A stretch of 64,000 bases of DNA from Acinetobacter terrestris. Lineage in GTDB: Bacteria > Pseudomonadota > Gammaproteobacteria > Pseudomonadales > Moraxellaceae. The stretch lies in contig NZ_SJNZ01000003.1 of the NCBI RefSeq assembly GCF_004331155.1, positions 1-64,000 of the forward strand, in the 5' to 3' direction. A program made the position numbers and the translations under genes. Below are positions 39,929-49,152 of this stretch, piece after piece. A model generated the notes under the pieces. The model was not told the origin of the DNA, searched no databases, and worked only from the letters and a program-made list of their open reading frames with translations. Position 1 is the stretch's first letter; each line of letters opens with the position of its first letter.

Positions 39929-41353
39929 ATGCAATCTCCTATTCAGCCTTCGCAGCATTCAGCTGCCGAGGGGCAAACCACTTCATTAAAAAGAGCCATG
40001 ACCAAGCGTCATCTCATTATGCTCTCTCTTGGTGGTGCAATCGGTACCGGTTTATTTCTGGGTTCTGGTGAAGTCATTTCACAAGCAGGTCCGCTGGGTG
40101 CAGTCATTGCCTATATTATTGGCGGTTTAATTGCCTACATGGTCATGCTTTGTTTAGGCGAGCTTGCCGTACATTTACCCGTATCTGGCTCATTTGGTGC
40201 CTTTGCATCCAATTATATTGGACCCGGTACAGGTTATATGGTGTCCTGGATGTACTGGCTCGGCTGGTCAGCAACGCTAGGAACTGAATTTACTGCCGCC
40301 GCATTACTGATGCAGGAATGGTTTCCCAGTACCTCTATCTGGATCTGGACACTGATTTTCGCCAGTGGGGTTCTGCTGTCCAACTTAAGTTCCACCCGAA
40401 CGTTTGCCGAATCTGAATTTTGGCTTTCCATGATTAAAGTGGCCACGGTTCTGGTTTTCATTGTTTTAGGTTTTGGCGCTATTTTTGGTTTTATTCCTTT
40501 TCAGGGTTATGAATCTGCCCCACTATTTGCAAATTTAACCGAACATGGCTGGTTACCCAACGGCATCTTCCCTATTTTTGCCACCATGCTGATTGTCAAT
40601 TTTGCATTTAATGGTACCGAAATGATCGGGATCGCGGCGGGCGAAACCCAAAATCCGGAAAAAAATGTCCCCAAAGCCATTCACGCTGCGGTATGGCGCT
40701 TAATCATTTTCTTTGTGGGAACGATTATCGTGATTAGCTCACTACTTCCTTATCAAGATGCAGGTTTAAATGCGGGTCATGGCTTAAGTAGCAGTCCATT
40801 TGTATCCGTGTTTAACCTGATGGGCATTCCTTACGCGGTTGATATTATCCGTTTTGTAATTATTACCGCATTACTCTCCACTGCAAACTCTGGACTGTAT
40901 GCCGCTTCCCGCATGATGTGGGCGTTAGCAGCACAAAACCAGCTGCCTCGTGTATTTGCCAAAGTCAGTAAATCCGGTATTCCTGTACTGGCAGTGCTGG
41001 TTACCATGATTGGCGGTTTACCGGGTCTGCTTTCAGAACAGTTTGGCGCAGATGTCATCTTTAAAAACTTGCTCGGTGTGGCTGCATTTACCATGGTCAT
41101 TGTCTGGATGAGTATTTGCTGGAGCCAGTTTAATTTCCGTCGTCAATGGCTCAAACAGGGTCATCAGGTTGCAGAACTTAAATTCCGTACCCCATGGTTT
41201 CCGCTAGTACCGATTCTCGGTTTTATTTGCTGTACAGCGACAGGTTTAAGCATGGCTGCAGATCCTGAAATGATTTCTGGCTTTATTGGCTGCCTGCTGT
41301 TTATGGCGGGCTGCTATGCCAGTTATTATTGGTTGTATCACCATAAAGATTAG
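39929..41353 (+). CDS. Amino-acid permease (APC superfamily, AAT type), paralogue 1
   Basis: A 474-aa, twelve-helix transporter of the amino acid transporter (AAT) family, which includes LysP, GabP, ProY and AroP. Family marks are SLKRAMTKRHLIMLSLGGAI, GTGLFLGSGEVI, the acidic EFTAAALLMQEW and GIAAGETQNPEKNVPKAI. The substrate cannot be read from sequence. It lies between two tRNA-Glu genes and is highly similar along its whole length to the permease at 41697, so the two are recent duplicates. Confidence 0.9.
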   Translation: MQSPIQPSQHSAAEGQTTSLKRAMTKRHLIMLSLGGAIGTGLFLGSGEVISQAGPLGAVIAYIIGGLIAYMVMLCLGELAVHLPVSGSFGAFASNYIGPGTGYMVSWMYWLGWSATLGTEFTAAALLMQEWFPSTSIWIWTLIFASGVLLSNLSSTRTFAESEFWLSMIKVATVLVFIVLGFGAIFGFIPFQGYESAPLFANLTEHGWLPNGIFPIFATMLIVNFAFNGTEMIGIAAGETQNPEKNVPKAIHAAVWRLIIFFVGTIIVISSLLPYQDAGLNAGHGLSSSPFVSVFNLMGIPYAVDIIRFVIITALLSTANSGLYAASRMMWALAAQNQLPRVFAKVSKSGIPVLAVLVTMIGGLPGLLSEQFGADVIFKNLLGVAAFTMVIVWMSICWSQFNFRRQWLKQGHQVAELKFRTPWFPLVPILGFICCTATGLSMAADPEMISGFIGCLLFMAGCYASYYWLYHHKD

Positions 41354-41370
41354 TTCGTGATTGCTATATG

Positions 41371-41402
41371 AAAAAAGCGCAGTTTAAAACTGTGCTTTTT
41401 TA
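41371..41402 (+). terminator. Terminator of permease 1
   Basis: AAAAAAGCGCAG, TTTAAAA, CTGTGCTTTTTT stem with a T run 20 bases past the stop codon. Confidence 0.85.
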
Positions 41403-41463
41403 CAGAGATTTGTCATTTTTTATGCAATCAATTCAATATTTTAAAAATAATGCAATTACAGGT

Positions 41464-41492
41464 TTGACAGTCCCATTAAAAATCCATAATAT
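41464..41492 (+). promoter_or_regulatory. Sigma70 promoter of tRNA-Glu copy 2
   Basis: The perfect -35 TTGACA (41464-41469) and -10 TAATAT (41487-41492) have a 17-base spacer. The mature tRNA begins 18 bases further on. Confidence 0.85.
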
Positions 41493-41509
41493 ACGCATCA
41501 CCTCCTAAC

Positions 41510-41585
41510 GACCCTATCGTCTAGAGGCCTAGGACATCGCCCTTTCACGGCGGTAACCGGGGTTCGAATCCCCGTAGGGTCGCCA
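41510..41585 (+). tRNA. tRNA-Glu (TTC), copy 2
   Basis: A 76-nt tRNA with encoded CCA; acceptor GACCCTA pairs with TAGGGTC. Compared with copy 1, position 2 and its partner have both changed, so pairing is kept. Confidence 0.97.
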
Positions 41586-41696
41586 TATATCGTTTCATAC
41601 GATCATTCAAGCTTCAACAGTTCTCATTATTACATTGCAGATTTGTAGTTTTTCACTACAATAGCTTGCTTCATTTCTCTTTTTTGTTTTTCTCTT

Positions 41697-43115
41697 ATGC
41701 AGTCATCTCATACTCCGAATGATGCTTCGCATCAGGGCAATTCTGCGCCTTTAAAACGCGCTATGAGTACTCGACATCTGGTCATGATTTCGCTTGGTGG
41801 CGCAATCGGAACAGGTCTGTTTTTAGGTTCGGGTGAAGTCATTGCACAAACGGGGCCTGTAGGTGCCATCATCGCCTATGTATTAGGTGGTTTAATTGCC
41901 TATGCTGTCATGCTTTGTTTAGGCGAGCTTGCGGTGCATATGCCCGAATCGGGTTCTTTTGGCACATATGCACACAAATTCATTGGTCCGGGTACGGGCT
42001 ATATGATTACCTGGTTGTATTGGCTAACCTGGACAGCCACACTGGGAACTGAATTTACTGCGGCAGCCTTGCTGATGCAGGAATGGCTTCCTCAAATTTC
42101 AGTCTGGATCTGGACCATTGGTTTTGCAGCCATTGTTTTTGGACTCAACATGAGTTCAACCAAATTATTTGCAGAATCTGAATTTTGGCTGTCACTTGTC
42201 AAAGTGATCACGGTGATCAGCTTTATTATTTTGGGTCTATTGGCAATCTTTGGGATATTTTCATTCCAGGGCTACTCATCTGCGCCTTTATTTAGCAACC
42301 TGACCGCTCAAGGCTGGTTCCCTCAAGGCCTGTTCCCTATTTTTGCAACCATGCTGATTGTGAACTTCGCCTTCTCGGGCACCGAACTGATTGGTGTGGC
42401 TGCCGGTGAAACCAAAGACCCTGCCAAGAATGTGCCTAAAGCGATCAATGCAGCGATCTGGCGCTTGTTAATCTTCTTTGTCGGCACCATTATCGTGATT
42501 AGTGCGCTGTTGCCACATCAGCTGGCAGGCTTGGGTGCTGAAGGTGTCAGTAGCAGTCCATTCGTTACTGTCTTTACCTATATTGGTATTCCACATGCAG
42601 AAGATATTATTCGCTTTGTAATTATTACGGCGCTGTTATCTGCAGCCAATTCGGGTTTATATGCTGCTTCACGCATGATGTGGTCGTTATCTGACAAAAA
42701 ACAACTCCCTGCGGTATTCTCTAAAGTGAACCATCGCGGTATTCCATTTATTGCCATTATGGTCACCATGCTGGGTGCCTTGCCGGGCTTGCTTTCAGAA
42801 CAGTTTGCACCTGAAACCATCTTCAAAAATTTGCTGGGTGTGGCTGCATTTACCATGGTTGTGGTTTGGATGAGCATTTGCCTGAGCCAGTTCAATTTCC
42901 GTCGTCAATGGTATAAAGCAGGTCATACTGCAAAAGAATTAGGCTTTGCCGCACCCTTGTTTCCAATCGTGCCGATCTTAGGTTTTGTATTCTGTTTTAT
43001 TACCTGTATCAGTATGGCAACTGACCCTGAAATGCTACCGGGCTTTATTGGTTGTTTGATCTTTATTGCCGCGTGTTATCTCAGTTATTATGTTTTCTAT
43101 CGAAAGCAAAACTAA
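41697..43115 (+). CDS. Amino-acid permease (APC superfamily, AAT type), paralogue 2
   Basis: A 472-aa twelve-helix transporter. It shares with its neighbour the LKRAMSTRHLVMISLGGAI opening, GTGLFLGSGEVIAQ, GTEFTAAALLMQEW, VAAGETKDPAKNVPKAI and NSGLYAASRMMW. Differences cluster in the N-terminal tail, the loop around residues 120-150 and the C-terminal helices, as expected for paralogues that may have different substrates. It follows tRNA-Glu copy 2 by about 110 bases. Confidence 0.9.
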   Translation: MQSSHTPNDASHQGNSAPLKRAMSTRHLVMISLGGAIGTGLFLGSGEVIAQTGPVGAIIAYVLGGLIAYAVMLCLGELAVHMPESGSFGTYAHKFIGPGTGYMITWLYWLTWTATLGTEFTAAALLMQEWLPQISVWIWTIGFAAIVFGLNMSSTKLFAESEFWLSLVKVITVISFIILGLLAIFGIFSFQGYSSAPLFSNLTAQGWFPQGLFPIFATMLIVNFAFSGTELIGVAAGETKDPAKNVPKAINAAIWRLLIFFVGTIIVISALLPHQLAGLGAEGVSSSPFVTVFTYIGIPHAEDIIRFVIITALLSAANSGLYAASRMMWSLSDKKQLPAVFSKVNHRGIPFIAIMVTMLGALPGLLSEQFAPETIFKNLLGVAAFTMVVVWMSICLSQFNFRRQWYKAGHTAKELGFAAPLFPIVPILGFVFCFITCISMATDPEMLPGFIGCLIFIAACYLSYYVFYRKQN

Positions 43116-43120
43116 CACAT

Positions 43121-43153
43121 AAAAAGAGTGGTCAAGTACCACTCTTTTTTTTA
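43121..43153 (+). terminator. Terminator of permease 2
   Basis: AAAAAGAGTGGT, CAAGT, ACCACTCTTTTTTTT; a 12-bp stem with a long T run right after the gene. Confidence 0.92.
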
Positions 43154-43196
43154 AGCTCAATAAAGACAATAACCTCTATAAAAAGTCTGACCCGGT

Positions 43197-44090
43197 ATGA
43201 AAATCATTTTTATTCACGGCATGAATCAGCAAAGCTATGATGCAGATTCATTAAGACAACATTGGTTAAATGCCTTTCAGTCCGGTTTAAATCATTCACA
43301 TCTCGATCTTGAACTAAACTCACTGGATATCAAGTTACCCTTTTATGGTGATTTACTCAGCAAACATAAACTGTATAACAACCTGGATTTAGATACTTTA
43401 TTACCCAAGTCTATTGCGCATTTACATCTACCCTTTCATTTAAGGCATAACAGCACCATCGCCCCGGAGCCTCATCCCTGTGTCAGCGCATTACCGGATT
43501 TTAATCCAGCATACGCCAAGTCACTGACCCAGCGCCTGGCCGTGTTTACAGAATTGACCCGAGATCATGCCTTTAAAGAGCTGGTTCTGTTTCTCAACCA
43601 TTATCCCAAGCTGCATGAAACATTAATTCATAAATTCTTAATTGAAACTTACTTATATCTCTCCAACCCGGATTTTATGCAGGAAGTTCATCAGCGGATC
43701 ATGTCTTATCTTCATCCAGAGCTGGATCATATTATTGTCGCGCATTCACTCGGGTCGGTCATTACCTATAACCTGTTGCATCAATATCCGCATTTCAGAA
43801 TTCAGCGCTTTATTACTTTAGGCTCGCCTCTGGCATTTAAAGTCATTCAGGAAAAACTTGTCACCCCTATTTCCAGACCACCTCAGCTTTATGGCGACTG
43901 GTTCAACTTTTATTCACCTGATGATTTTTTAACTGCCTTCCCTTTGTGTAATGCCCCCTTCAATTTTGAACCACCGATTATTAATCAGGCAATCAGAACG
44001 CCCACCAACAATCCACATAGCATTAGCGGCTATTTACAGCATCCCGCGATCATCAAAAGCATTGTGGAGGCCTTAAAATGCAAAAAATAG
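43197..44090 (+). CDS. Alpha/beta-hydrolase family protein
   Basis: A 297-aa cytoplasmic protein with an alpha/beta-hydrolase core. IIFIHGMNQQSYD is the oxyanion-hole strand, IIVAHSLGSVITYNLLHQ is the nucleophile elbow (AHSLGS), and FITLGSPLAF is the next core strand, as in lipase-like and PGAP1/DUF676-like hydrolases. NPHSISGYLQHP near the C-terminus carries the likely catalytic His, with an Asp in NFYSPDDFLT. The substrate is unknown. It stands between permease 2 and a pair of tRNA-Glu genes. Confidence 0.75.
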   Translation: MKIIFIHGMNQQSYDADSLRQHWLNAFQSGLNHSHLDLELNSLDIKLPFYGDLLSKHKLYNNLDLDTLLPKSIAHLHLPFHLRHNSTIAPEPHPCVSALPDFNPAYAKSLTQRLAVFTELTRDHAFKELVLFLNHYPKLHETLIHKFLIETYLYLSNPDFMQEVHQRIMSYLHPELDHIIVAHSLGSVITYNLLHQYPHFRIQRFITLGSPLAFKVIQEKLVTPISRPPQLYGDWFNFYSPDDFLTAFPLCNAPFNFEPPIINQAIRTPTNNPHSISGYLQHPAIIKSIVEALKCKK

Positions 44091-44171
44091 CGAATTTCAA
44101 AGTATATTTCACATATTTGTTTTATTTTTATTCACTTGATTGGGTTTTTAAAGATTATCTCCGAAAAAGGT

Positions 44172-44200
44172 TTGACAGGTATTAATATCCACCCTATTAT
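44172..44200 (+). promoter_or_regulatory. Sigma70 promoter of the tRNA-Glu pair (copies 3 and 4)
   Basis: The perfect -35 TTGACA (44172-44177) and -10 TATTAT (44195-44200) have a 17-base spacer, and the tRNA begins 18 bases later. The geometry is identical to copy 2. Confidence 0.85.
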
Positions 44201-44217
44201 ACGCCCACCTCTGAAAC

Positions 44218-44293
44218 GTCCCCATCGTCTAGAGGCCTAGGACATCGCCCTTTCACGGCGGTAACCGGGGTTCGAATCCCCGTGGGGACGCCA
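44218..44293 (+). tRNA. tRNA-Glu (TTC), copy 3
   Basis: A 76-nt tRNA with encoded CCA; acceptor GTCCCCA pairs with TGGGGAC. It is co-transcribed with copy 4, which begins 12 bases later. Confidence 0.97.
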
Positions 44294-44305
44294 ATTCATA
44301 TAGAT

Positions 44306-44381
44306 GACCCTATCGTCTAGAGGCCTAGGACATCGCCCTTTCACGGCGGTAACCGGGGTTCGAATCCCCGTAGGGTCGCCA
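44306..44381 (+). tRNA. tRNA-Glu (TTC), copy 4
   Basis: A 76-nt tRNA with encoded CCA; acceptor GACCCTA pairs with TAGGGTC. Its mature sequence is identical to copy 2 at 41510. Confidence 0.97.
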
Positions 44382-44403
44382 TATTCGAGATTGAAAAATC
44401 TCA

Positions 44404-44440
44404 TAAAAAAGCCTGAGCATTTTGACTCAGGCTTTTTTGT
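44404..44440 (+). terminator. Terminator of the tRNA-Glu pair
   Basis: AAAAAAGCCTGAG, CATTTTGA, CTCAGGCTTTTTT stem with a T run 20 bases past copy 4. Confidence 0.92.
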
Positions 44441-44513
44441 TTTTAAGATTCTTGAACCTAAAATAGTTTTCTGTTTTATACTTCCACAACAGTAAAATAA
44501 TAAACTTAAACGT

Positions 44514-45224
44514 ATGCATATTCGCCTATTTCACAAAACCAATCCACGCTCTCAACGAATCCTCTGGCTATTAGAAGAATTACATCTCGATTATGAAGTG
44601 ATCTATTGTAACCATCCCATCCCGACTCAAGAATTGGAAAAATTACCCAGTCATCCTTCTTCACTCAAATTTCCGACGGTACAAATTTTTCATGATGATT
44701 CAGCAGAGAGCATTGTAATATCTGAAACAGCTGCAATTGCCGAGTACTTAAGTCATCAATTGAATGCTTTAGGCATATCCCAGCTCTTTCGCCAAGAAAT
44801 ACAGTCCTATTATTATTGGAAAAATTTTGCTGAAGCGACCTTTATGCCTGAGCAAGAACAAAGCACTGCTTTGTTCGCAGCACAAGGCACGGCCTAGAAA
44901 GAAACGTCAGCTACTTCTGGTAGTTTTCTAAAGTTTGGTTTCGATCGTGGTTATTTAAATCATGCGCTTAATCAACATTTATTCGCGATTGATCAGCATC
45001 TAAAAAACCACATCTATTTAACAGGCAATCACTTTAGCATTGCAGATCTTTTATTATGGTTTCCGCTACTGGCTTGTACGCAATCCAATACAGCATTTAA
45101 ATCGCTACAGCATATTCAATGTTATTTACAACAAATCCAAAACAGACCAGCCTTTCAACGTGCAGCGGAAAAAGGACAATGGTCTGCTTTGGAGTTTGAG
45201 TTGTATTGGTCTAAAGCATGGTAA
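44514..45224 (+). pseudogene. Glutathione S-transferase family gene interrupted by an in-frame amber codon
   Basis: The 237-codon frame begins as a GST: the thioredoxin-like N-terminal domain MHIRLFHKTNPRSQRILWLL, a cis-Pro equivalent in LKFPTVQIF, and ISETAAIAEYL. At codon 128 (44895-44897) a TAG stops translation after AAQGTA. The same frame then continues without any indel as a typical GST C-terminal helical domain (HLKNHIYLTGNHFSIADLLL, then FPLLACTQ) and ends at TAA 45224. One base change would restore a full-length protein of about 236 aa. The N-terminal 127 aa alone lack most of the helical domain and should be unstable. I call it a pseudogene unless the TAG is a sequencing error. Confidence 0.8.
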
Positions 45225-45229
45225 TCCGC

Positions 45230-46474
45230 TTAAGCACTACGACGTGAATTAAGCTGGCCTTTAATGATGGCGGTAATATTGCCTGTGGCATATTTCAAGA
45301 ACACTTTTAGCGGTGACAGTTTCGGATTGGGACGTTTGCCTTGCGCGATCTCTTTAAACTGTGCGGCGTACCAGATAATTTCCATAATCGCCATTTTATC
45401 GACCATCGGGATACCGGTCTTAATTTTATCTACTGCGTAACGCACATCCTGTCCTTCAATCAAGCGATCGGTTAAATCGGTTTCCACCGCCAACGGACGG
45501 GCAATCCCGATAAATTCACATGCACCACTATCCAGCGCTGCATTCATCCCTGCGACTGTACGAAAACCTCCTGTCACCATTAAATGACATTTGACTTGTT
45601 TACGAATGTTCTCGGCAAAATCGAGGAAATACGCTTCACGGGCAATGGTGCTGACTTTACGCTTATCTGCTTTTGCTCCAGCCATTGCCGGGGCTTCATA
45701 AGTTCCGCCCGAAATTTCAATCAGGTCAATTCCTGCTGCATCTATCGCTTTAAACACTGCAATGACTTCATCTTCTGTAATGCCGCCACGCTGAAAATCT
45801 GCCGAATTCAATTTCACCGAAATGATAAATTGATCCGAAGTTGCCGCACGGACTGCCTTATAAATTTCCAGCAAGAAACGCATGCGGTTTTCAATCGAGC
45901 CGCCCCATTGATCCTGACGCTTATTGGTCAAGGGCGATAAAAACTGGCTGATCAGATAACCATGCGCACCATGCAGCTGTACGCCTTCAAAACCGGCTTT
46001 TTCACAGATTTGAGCAGAAGTGGCAAAACGCTGGATAATGTCGAGAATTTCATCTTCACGTAATTCACGCGGTGTGCCAAACGTGGTGGCAAGCACTGGA
46101 CTAAAAGGAACTGCCGACGGTGCAACCGTTTCCTTGTTTAAGCCCTTAGGACACTGACGGCCTGGATGGGACAATTGAATCAGTTGCACCATGCCATGCT
46201 GTTTACCAATCTCTGCCCATTGCTGTAGCTTCGCCAAATCACGTTCCGACTCAATCACCACCACGCCCGGTTCGTTTTTGGCACGAAAATCCACCATCAC
46301 ATTGCCGGTAATCGCGCAGCCCAAGCCACCTTTGGCCCAGGCTTCATACAGATTAAAATGTAGCTGGCTGGGCTGACCTGCATCATTTGCCAAAGCCTCA
46401 CTCATCGCGGCTTTGATAATTCTATTTTTAAAGGTGATATTTCGAATGGAAATGGCTTCAGCAAGATGGCTCAT
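45230..46474 (-). CDS. NADH:flavin oxidoreductase / Old Yellow Enzyme family
   Basis: A 414-aa FMN-binding TIM-barrel ene-reductase. Visible motifs are FKNRIIKAAMSEALA, the FMN/substrate region LIQLSHPGRQCP, GFEGVQLHGAHGYLISQFLS (active-site His pair), NKRQDQWGGSIENRMRFLLE, and VTGGFRTVAGMNAAL with the phosphate-binding Gly. It lacks the 4Fe-4S and NADPH domains of FadH, so it is a single-domain family member of unknown substrate. The ribosome binding site AGGAT lies close to the ATG. It stops five bases from the end of the broken GST gene; the two converge. Confidence 0.88.
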   Translation of the reverse strand: MSHLAEAISIRNITFKNRIIKAAMSEALANDAGQPSQLHFNLYEAWAKGGLGCAITGNVMVDFRAKNEPGVVVIESERDLAKLQQWAEIGKQHGMVQLIQLSHPGRQCPKGLNKETVAPSAVPFSPVLATTFGTPRELREDEILDIIQRFATSAQICEKAGFEGVQLHGAHGYLISQFLSPLTNKRQDQWGGSIENRMRFLLEIYKAVRAATSDQFIISVKLNSADFQRGGITEDEVIAVFKAIDAAGIDLIEISGGTYEAPAMAGAKADKRKVSTIAREAYFLDFAENIRKQVKCHLMVTGGFRTVAGMNAALDSGACEFIGIARPLAVETDLTDRLIEGQDVRYAVDKIKTGIPMVDKMAIMEIIWYAAQFKEIAQGKRPNPKLSPLKVFLKYATGNITAIIKGQLNSRRSA

Positions 46475-46549
46475 ATTTCAATCCTGGTTTATTTGTATTT
46501 ATTTAGAGTTAATACCCTAACCTTATTCTGTAATCCGTCAATGGCTATT

Positions 46550-46569
46550 CTGACAATATGACTTGTCAG
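46550..46569. promoter_or_regulatory. Palindrome upstream of the Old Yellow Enzyme gene
   Basis: CTGACAA and TTGTCAG are perfect inverse complements around a six-base spacer. The site lies between yejF and the oxidoreductase start and lacks a T run, so it may be an operator rather than a terminator. Confidence 0.35.
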
Positions 46570-46574
46570 TAATT

Positions 46575-48164
46575 TTAAACATACTGACTTGCTTCAATCA
46601 GTTGCCGGGTATATTCAGTTTGTGGATTTAAAAATAATTGTTCCGTGCTCTGGAATTCCATGACTTGAGCACGACGTAACACCAGCACTTTCTGACATAG
46701 GGCTTTCACCACCTGCAAGTCATGGCTGATAAATACATAGCTGATCTGATGTTCCTGTTGTAAGCGTCTGAGCAATTTCACAATCGCACGCTGAGTGGTA
46801 CGATCCAGTGCCGAGGTCGGTTCATCCAGAATAAGCAACTTAGGCCGTAATACCAGTGCGCGAGCCAAAGCTACACGCTGACGCTGCCCACCCGAAAGTT
46901 CATGCGGATAACGGGTTCTAAAGCTGATCGGCAATTCGACTTTTTCCAAGGCTTCATCAATCCGCTGTGATATTTCCGCGCTAGCCAGTTTTTTTAGGCC
47001 CAATCCCTCACCAATGGTTTGTTCTACATTCAAGCGTGGATTTAAACTGCTAAACGGATCTTGGAATACAATCTGAAATTCGGCACGTAACGGTCGTAAC
47101 TGCTTTTCATTGCACTGGTTTAAATCTGTGCCAAGCAGCACAATTTCACCGTCACTTTTAATCAGGCGGGTAATCGCTAAGGCCAGTGAGCTTTTACCCG
47201 AACCGCTTTCACCGACAATGCCAATCGATTCCCCTTGGGCCAACGCTAAGTCTAAGGGTTCAACCGCTATAAAGTAGTCTTTGACCCGATTTAACAAACC
47301 TTGCTTAATGGGAAACTTCACCGCGACATTGTGTAAAGCCAATATATTGGGACGCTCTGCAATTTGAATGGCTTCACCAAAATCATGATTCAGTAAATCC
47401 CGGGTATAGGCTTGTTTCGGGTTTTTAAAAATTTCTGTAACGCTACCCTGTTCTTCAACCATACCTTTATTCATTACAATCACCTGATCGGCATAGCGAT
47501 GCACCAGATTTAAATCATGGCTGATTAGAATCATGGCCATATTTCGGCTTTGTTGTAATGATTTAAGCAGATGTAAGATTTGTGCCTGCAAAGTCACATC
47601 CAAAGCGGTGGTTGGCTCATCGGCAATCAGAATATCCGGATCTAAAGCCAAGGCCATGGCAATCATCACCCGTTGACGCTGTCCACCAGAAAGCTCATGC
47701 GGATAACGGCGTAATTTATCTTCAGGCTCGCCAATCCCGACATCATTCAGCAATTCGATAATGCGTGCCTGAGTCTTTTGCTTTGACCAGCCTTGCAGCA
47801 ACAAAGTTTCGCCAATAATTTTTTCCACCCGATGGAGTGGATTTAAAGCCGTCATCGGTTCCTGAAAAATCATGGCAATTTTCTGGCCACGAACTTGTCT
47901 CAGCTGCTCAGTTTTGATTGTCAATAAATCGTGTTGCCCCAGCCTAGCCTGACCTTTTATTTTTAAGGTACTTGGCAAAAGCCCAAGTAAAGCCAGACTG
48001 CTGATCGATTTGCCTGAACCGCTTTCACCGACAATGGCAATGGTTTCACCTGCATGCAGCTTAAAGTTCAGGTCATCCACCAGAACCTGCTGTTCATGCT
48101 GAATATTTAAATGTTCTACAGTTAATACCACTTCTGGATTATTGGCGTCTTGGATCGAATGCAT
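46575..48164 (-). CDS. yejF: Peptide ABC transporter, duplicated ATP-binding subunit
   Basis: YejF energises oligopeptide import. The protein (about 529 aa) contains two complete ABC cassettes: Walker A GESGSGKSISSLALL and GESGSGKSSLALAI, signature LSGGQRQRV twice, Walker B ILIADEPTTALD and LLILDEPTSALD. A single protein with two cassettes is typical of the YejABEF/microcin C type of dipeptide transporter. The gene overlaps the end of yejE by about 26 bases, and GGGGAGG precedes it. An in-frame GTG one codon earlier is equally possible. Confidence 0.94.
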   Translation of the reverse strand: MHSIQDANNPEVVLTVEHLNIQHEQQVLVDDLNFKLHAGETIAIVGESGSGKSISSLALLGLLPSTLKIKGQARLGQHDLLTIKTEQLRQVRGQKIAMIFQEPMTALNPLHRVEKIIGETLLLQGWSKQKTQARIIELLNDVGIGEPEDKLRRYPHELSGGQRQRVMIAMALALDPDILIADEPTTALDVTLQAQILHLLKSLQQSRNMAMILISHDLNLVHRYADQVIVMNKGMVEEQGSVTEIFKNPKQAYTRDLLNHDFGEAIQIAERPNILALHNVAVKFPIKQGLLNRVKDYFIAVEPLDLALAQGESIGIVGESGSGKSSLALAITRLIKSDGEIVLLGTDLNQCNEKQLRPLRAEFQIVFQDPFSSLNPRLNVEQTIGEGLGLKKLASAEISQRIDEALEKVELPISFRTRYPHELSGGQRQRVALARALVLRPKLLILDEPTSALDRTTQRAIVKLLRRLQQEHQISYVFISHDLQVVKALCQKVLVLRRAQVMEFQSTEQLFLNPQTEYTRQLIEASQYV

Positions 48165-49152
48165 CACGTGTCGCCTCCCCGATATAAATCAATAAAGATA
48201 AGACAATGGCCAAGGTAAAGAAGCCAGAGAGCGCCAGCCACGGTGAATTCAGGTTGGATTTGCCTTGCAATAACAATTCACCCAAAGATGCGGCATCTGG
48301 CGGTAAACCATAACCCAAGAAATCTAAGGCAGTCAGTGCGGTGATATTGGCCGTCAGCATAAAAGGTAGCTGCGACAAACTGGAACTCATGGCATTGGGC
48401 AAGATATGCCGAAACATAATGGTTCGATCTTCCACCCCTAAACTGCGTGCGGCTCGAACATAATCCAGGTTACGTGCCTTTAAAAATTCAGCACGAACCA
48501 ATCCCACCAAAGTGGTCCAGCCGAACAGCAGCATGATGAGAAACAGCCAGTAGACGTTCGGGGTAAACATGCTGACCAGAATCATCACCATGAATAGCAT
48601 CGGCAGACCACCCCACACTTCTAAAATCCGCTGACCGAGCAAATCAATCCATCCACCATAATAGCCCTGAACCGCCCCGACAGCGATTCCTAGAATGGCT
48701 GAAGCAATGGTTAAAGCAAATCCAAACAGCAGCGATACGCGCAAACCATAGAGGATACGCGCCAGTACATCACGCCCTTGGTCATCGGTGCCGAGCCAGT
48801 TTTGTGAAGTCGGTGCAGAAGGCACAGGAACCGCCAGTTCCAGATTCGGTGTCTGGTAGGAATATTTAATCAGTGGCCAGACTGCCCAGCCTTTATCGTT
48901 AATGAGCTGCTGTACCACTGGATCTTTATAATCTGCTTCGGTTTCGAATACCCCGCCAAAAGCCGTTTCCGGATAGGATTTAAAAACCGGCAGATAAAGT
49001 GAATCATCGTAGCTCACCAAAAGCGGTTTATCGTTGGCGATTAGTTCAGAAGCAAGCGATAAAACCAAGATCACGGCAAAGACGATTAAGCAGCCAAAAC
49101 CGAGCTTGTTTTCCTTAAAACGTTTCAGGCGTGTCTGCATTAAAGGTGACAT
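48139..49152 (-). CDS. yejE: Peptide ABC transporter permease (YejE)
   Basis: A 337-aa inner-membrane permease of the DppC/OppC type. After an N-terminal helix there is a long periplasmic insert containing SYDDSLYLPVFKSYPETAFG, typical of YejE, then NWLGTDDQGRDVLARILYG and the EAA loop that contacts the ATPase (around RAARSLGVEDRTIMFRHILPN). Its ATG overlaps the stop codon of yejB as TAATG, and its 3' end overlaps yejF, so the genes are translationally coupled. Confidence 0.94.
   Translation of the reverse strand: MSPLMQTRLKRFKENKLGFGCLIVFAVILVLSLASELIANDKPLLVSYDDSLYLPVFKSYPETAFGGVFETEADYKDPVVQQLINDKGWAVWPLIKYSYQTPNLELAVPVPSAPTSQNWLGTDDQGRDVLARILYGLRVSLLFGFALTIASAILGIAVGAVQGYYGGWIDLLGQRILEVWGGLPMLFMVMILVSMFTPNVYWLFLIMLLFGWTTLVGLVRAEFLKARNLDYVRAARSLGVEDRTIMFRHILPNAMSSSLSQLPFMLTANITALTALDFLGYGLPPDAASLGELLLQGKSNLNSPWLALSGFFTLAIVLSLLIYIGEATRDAFDPRRQ

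Noticed and set aside
44304..44495. 63-codon frame across tRNA-Glu copy 4
   Set aside because: It is a translation of the tRNA and its terminator, not a protein gene.
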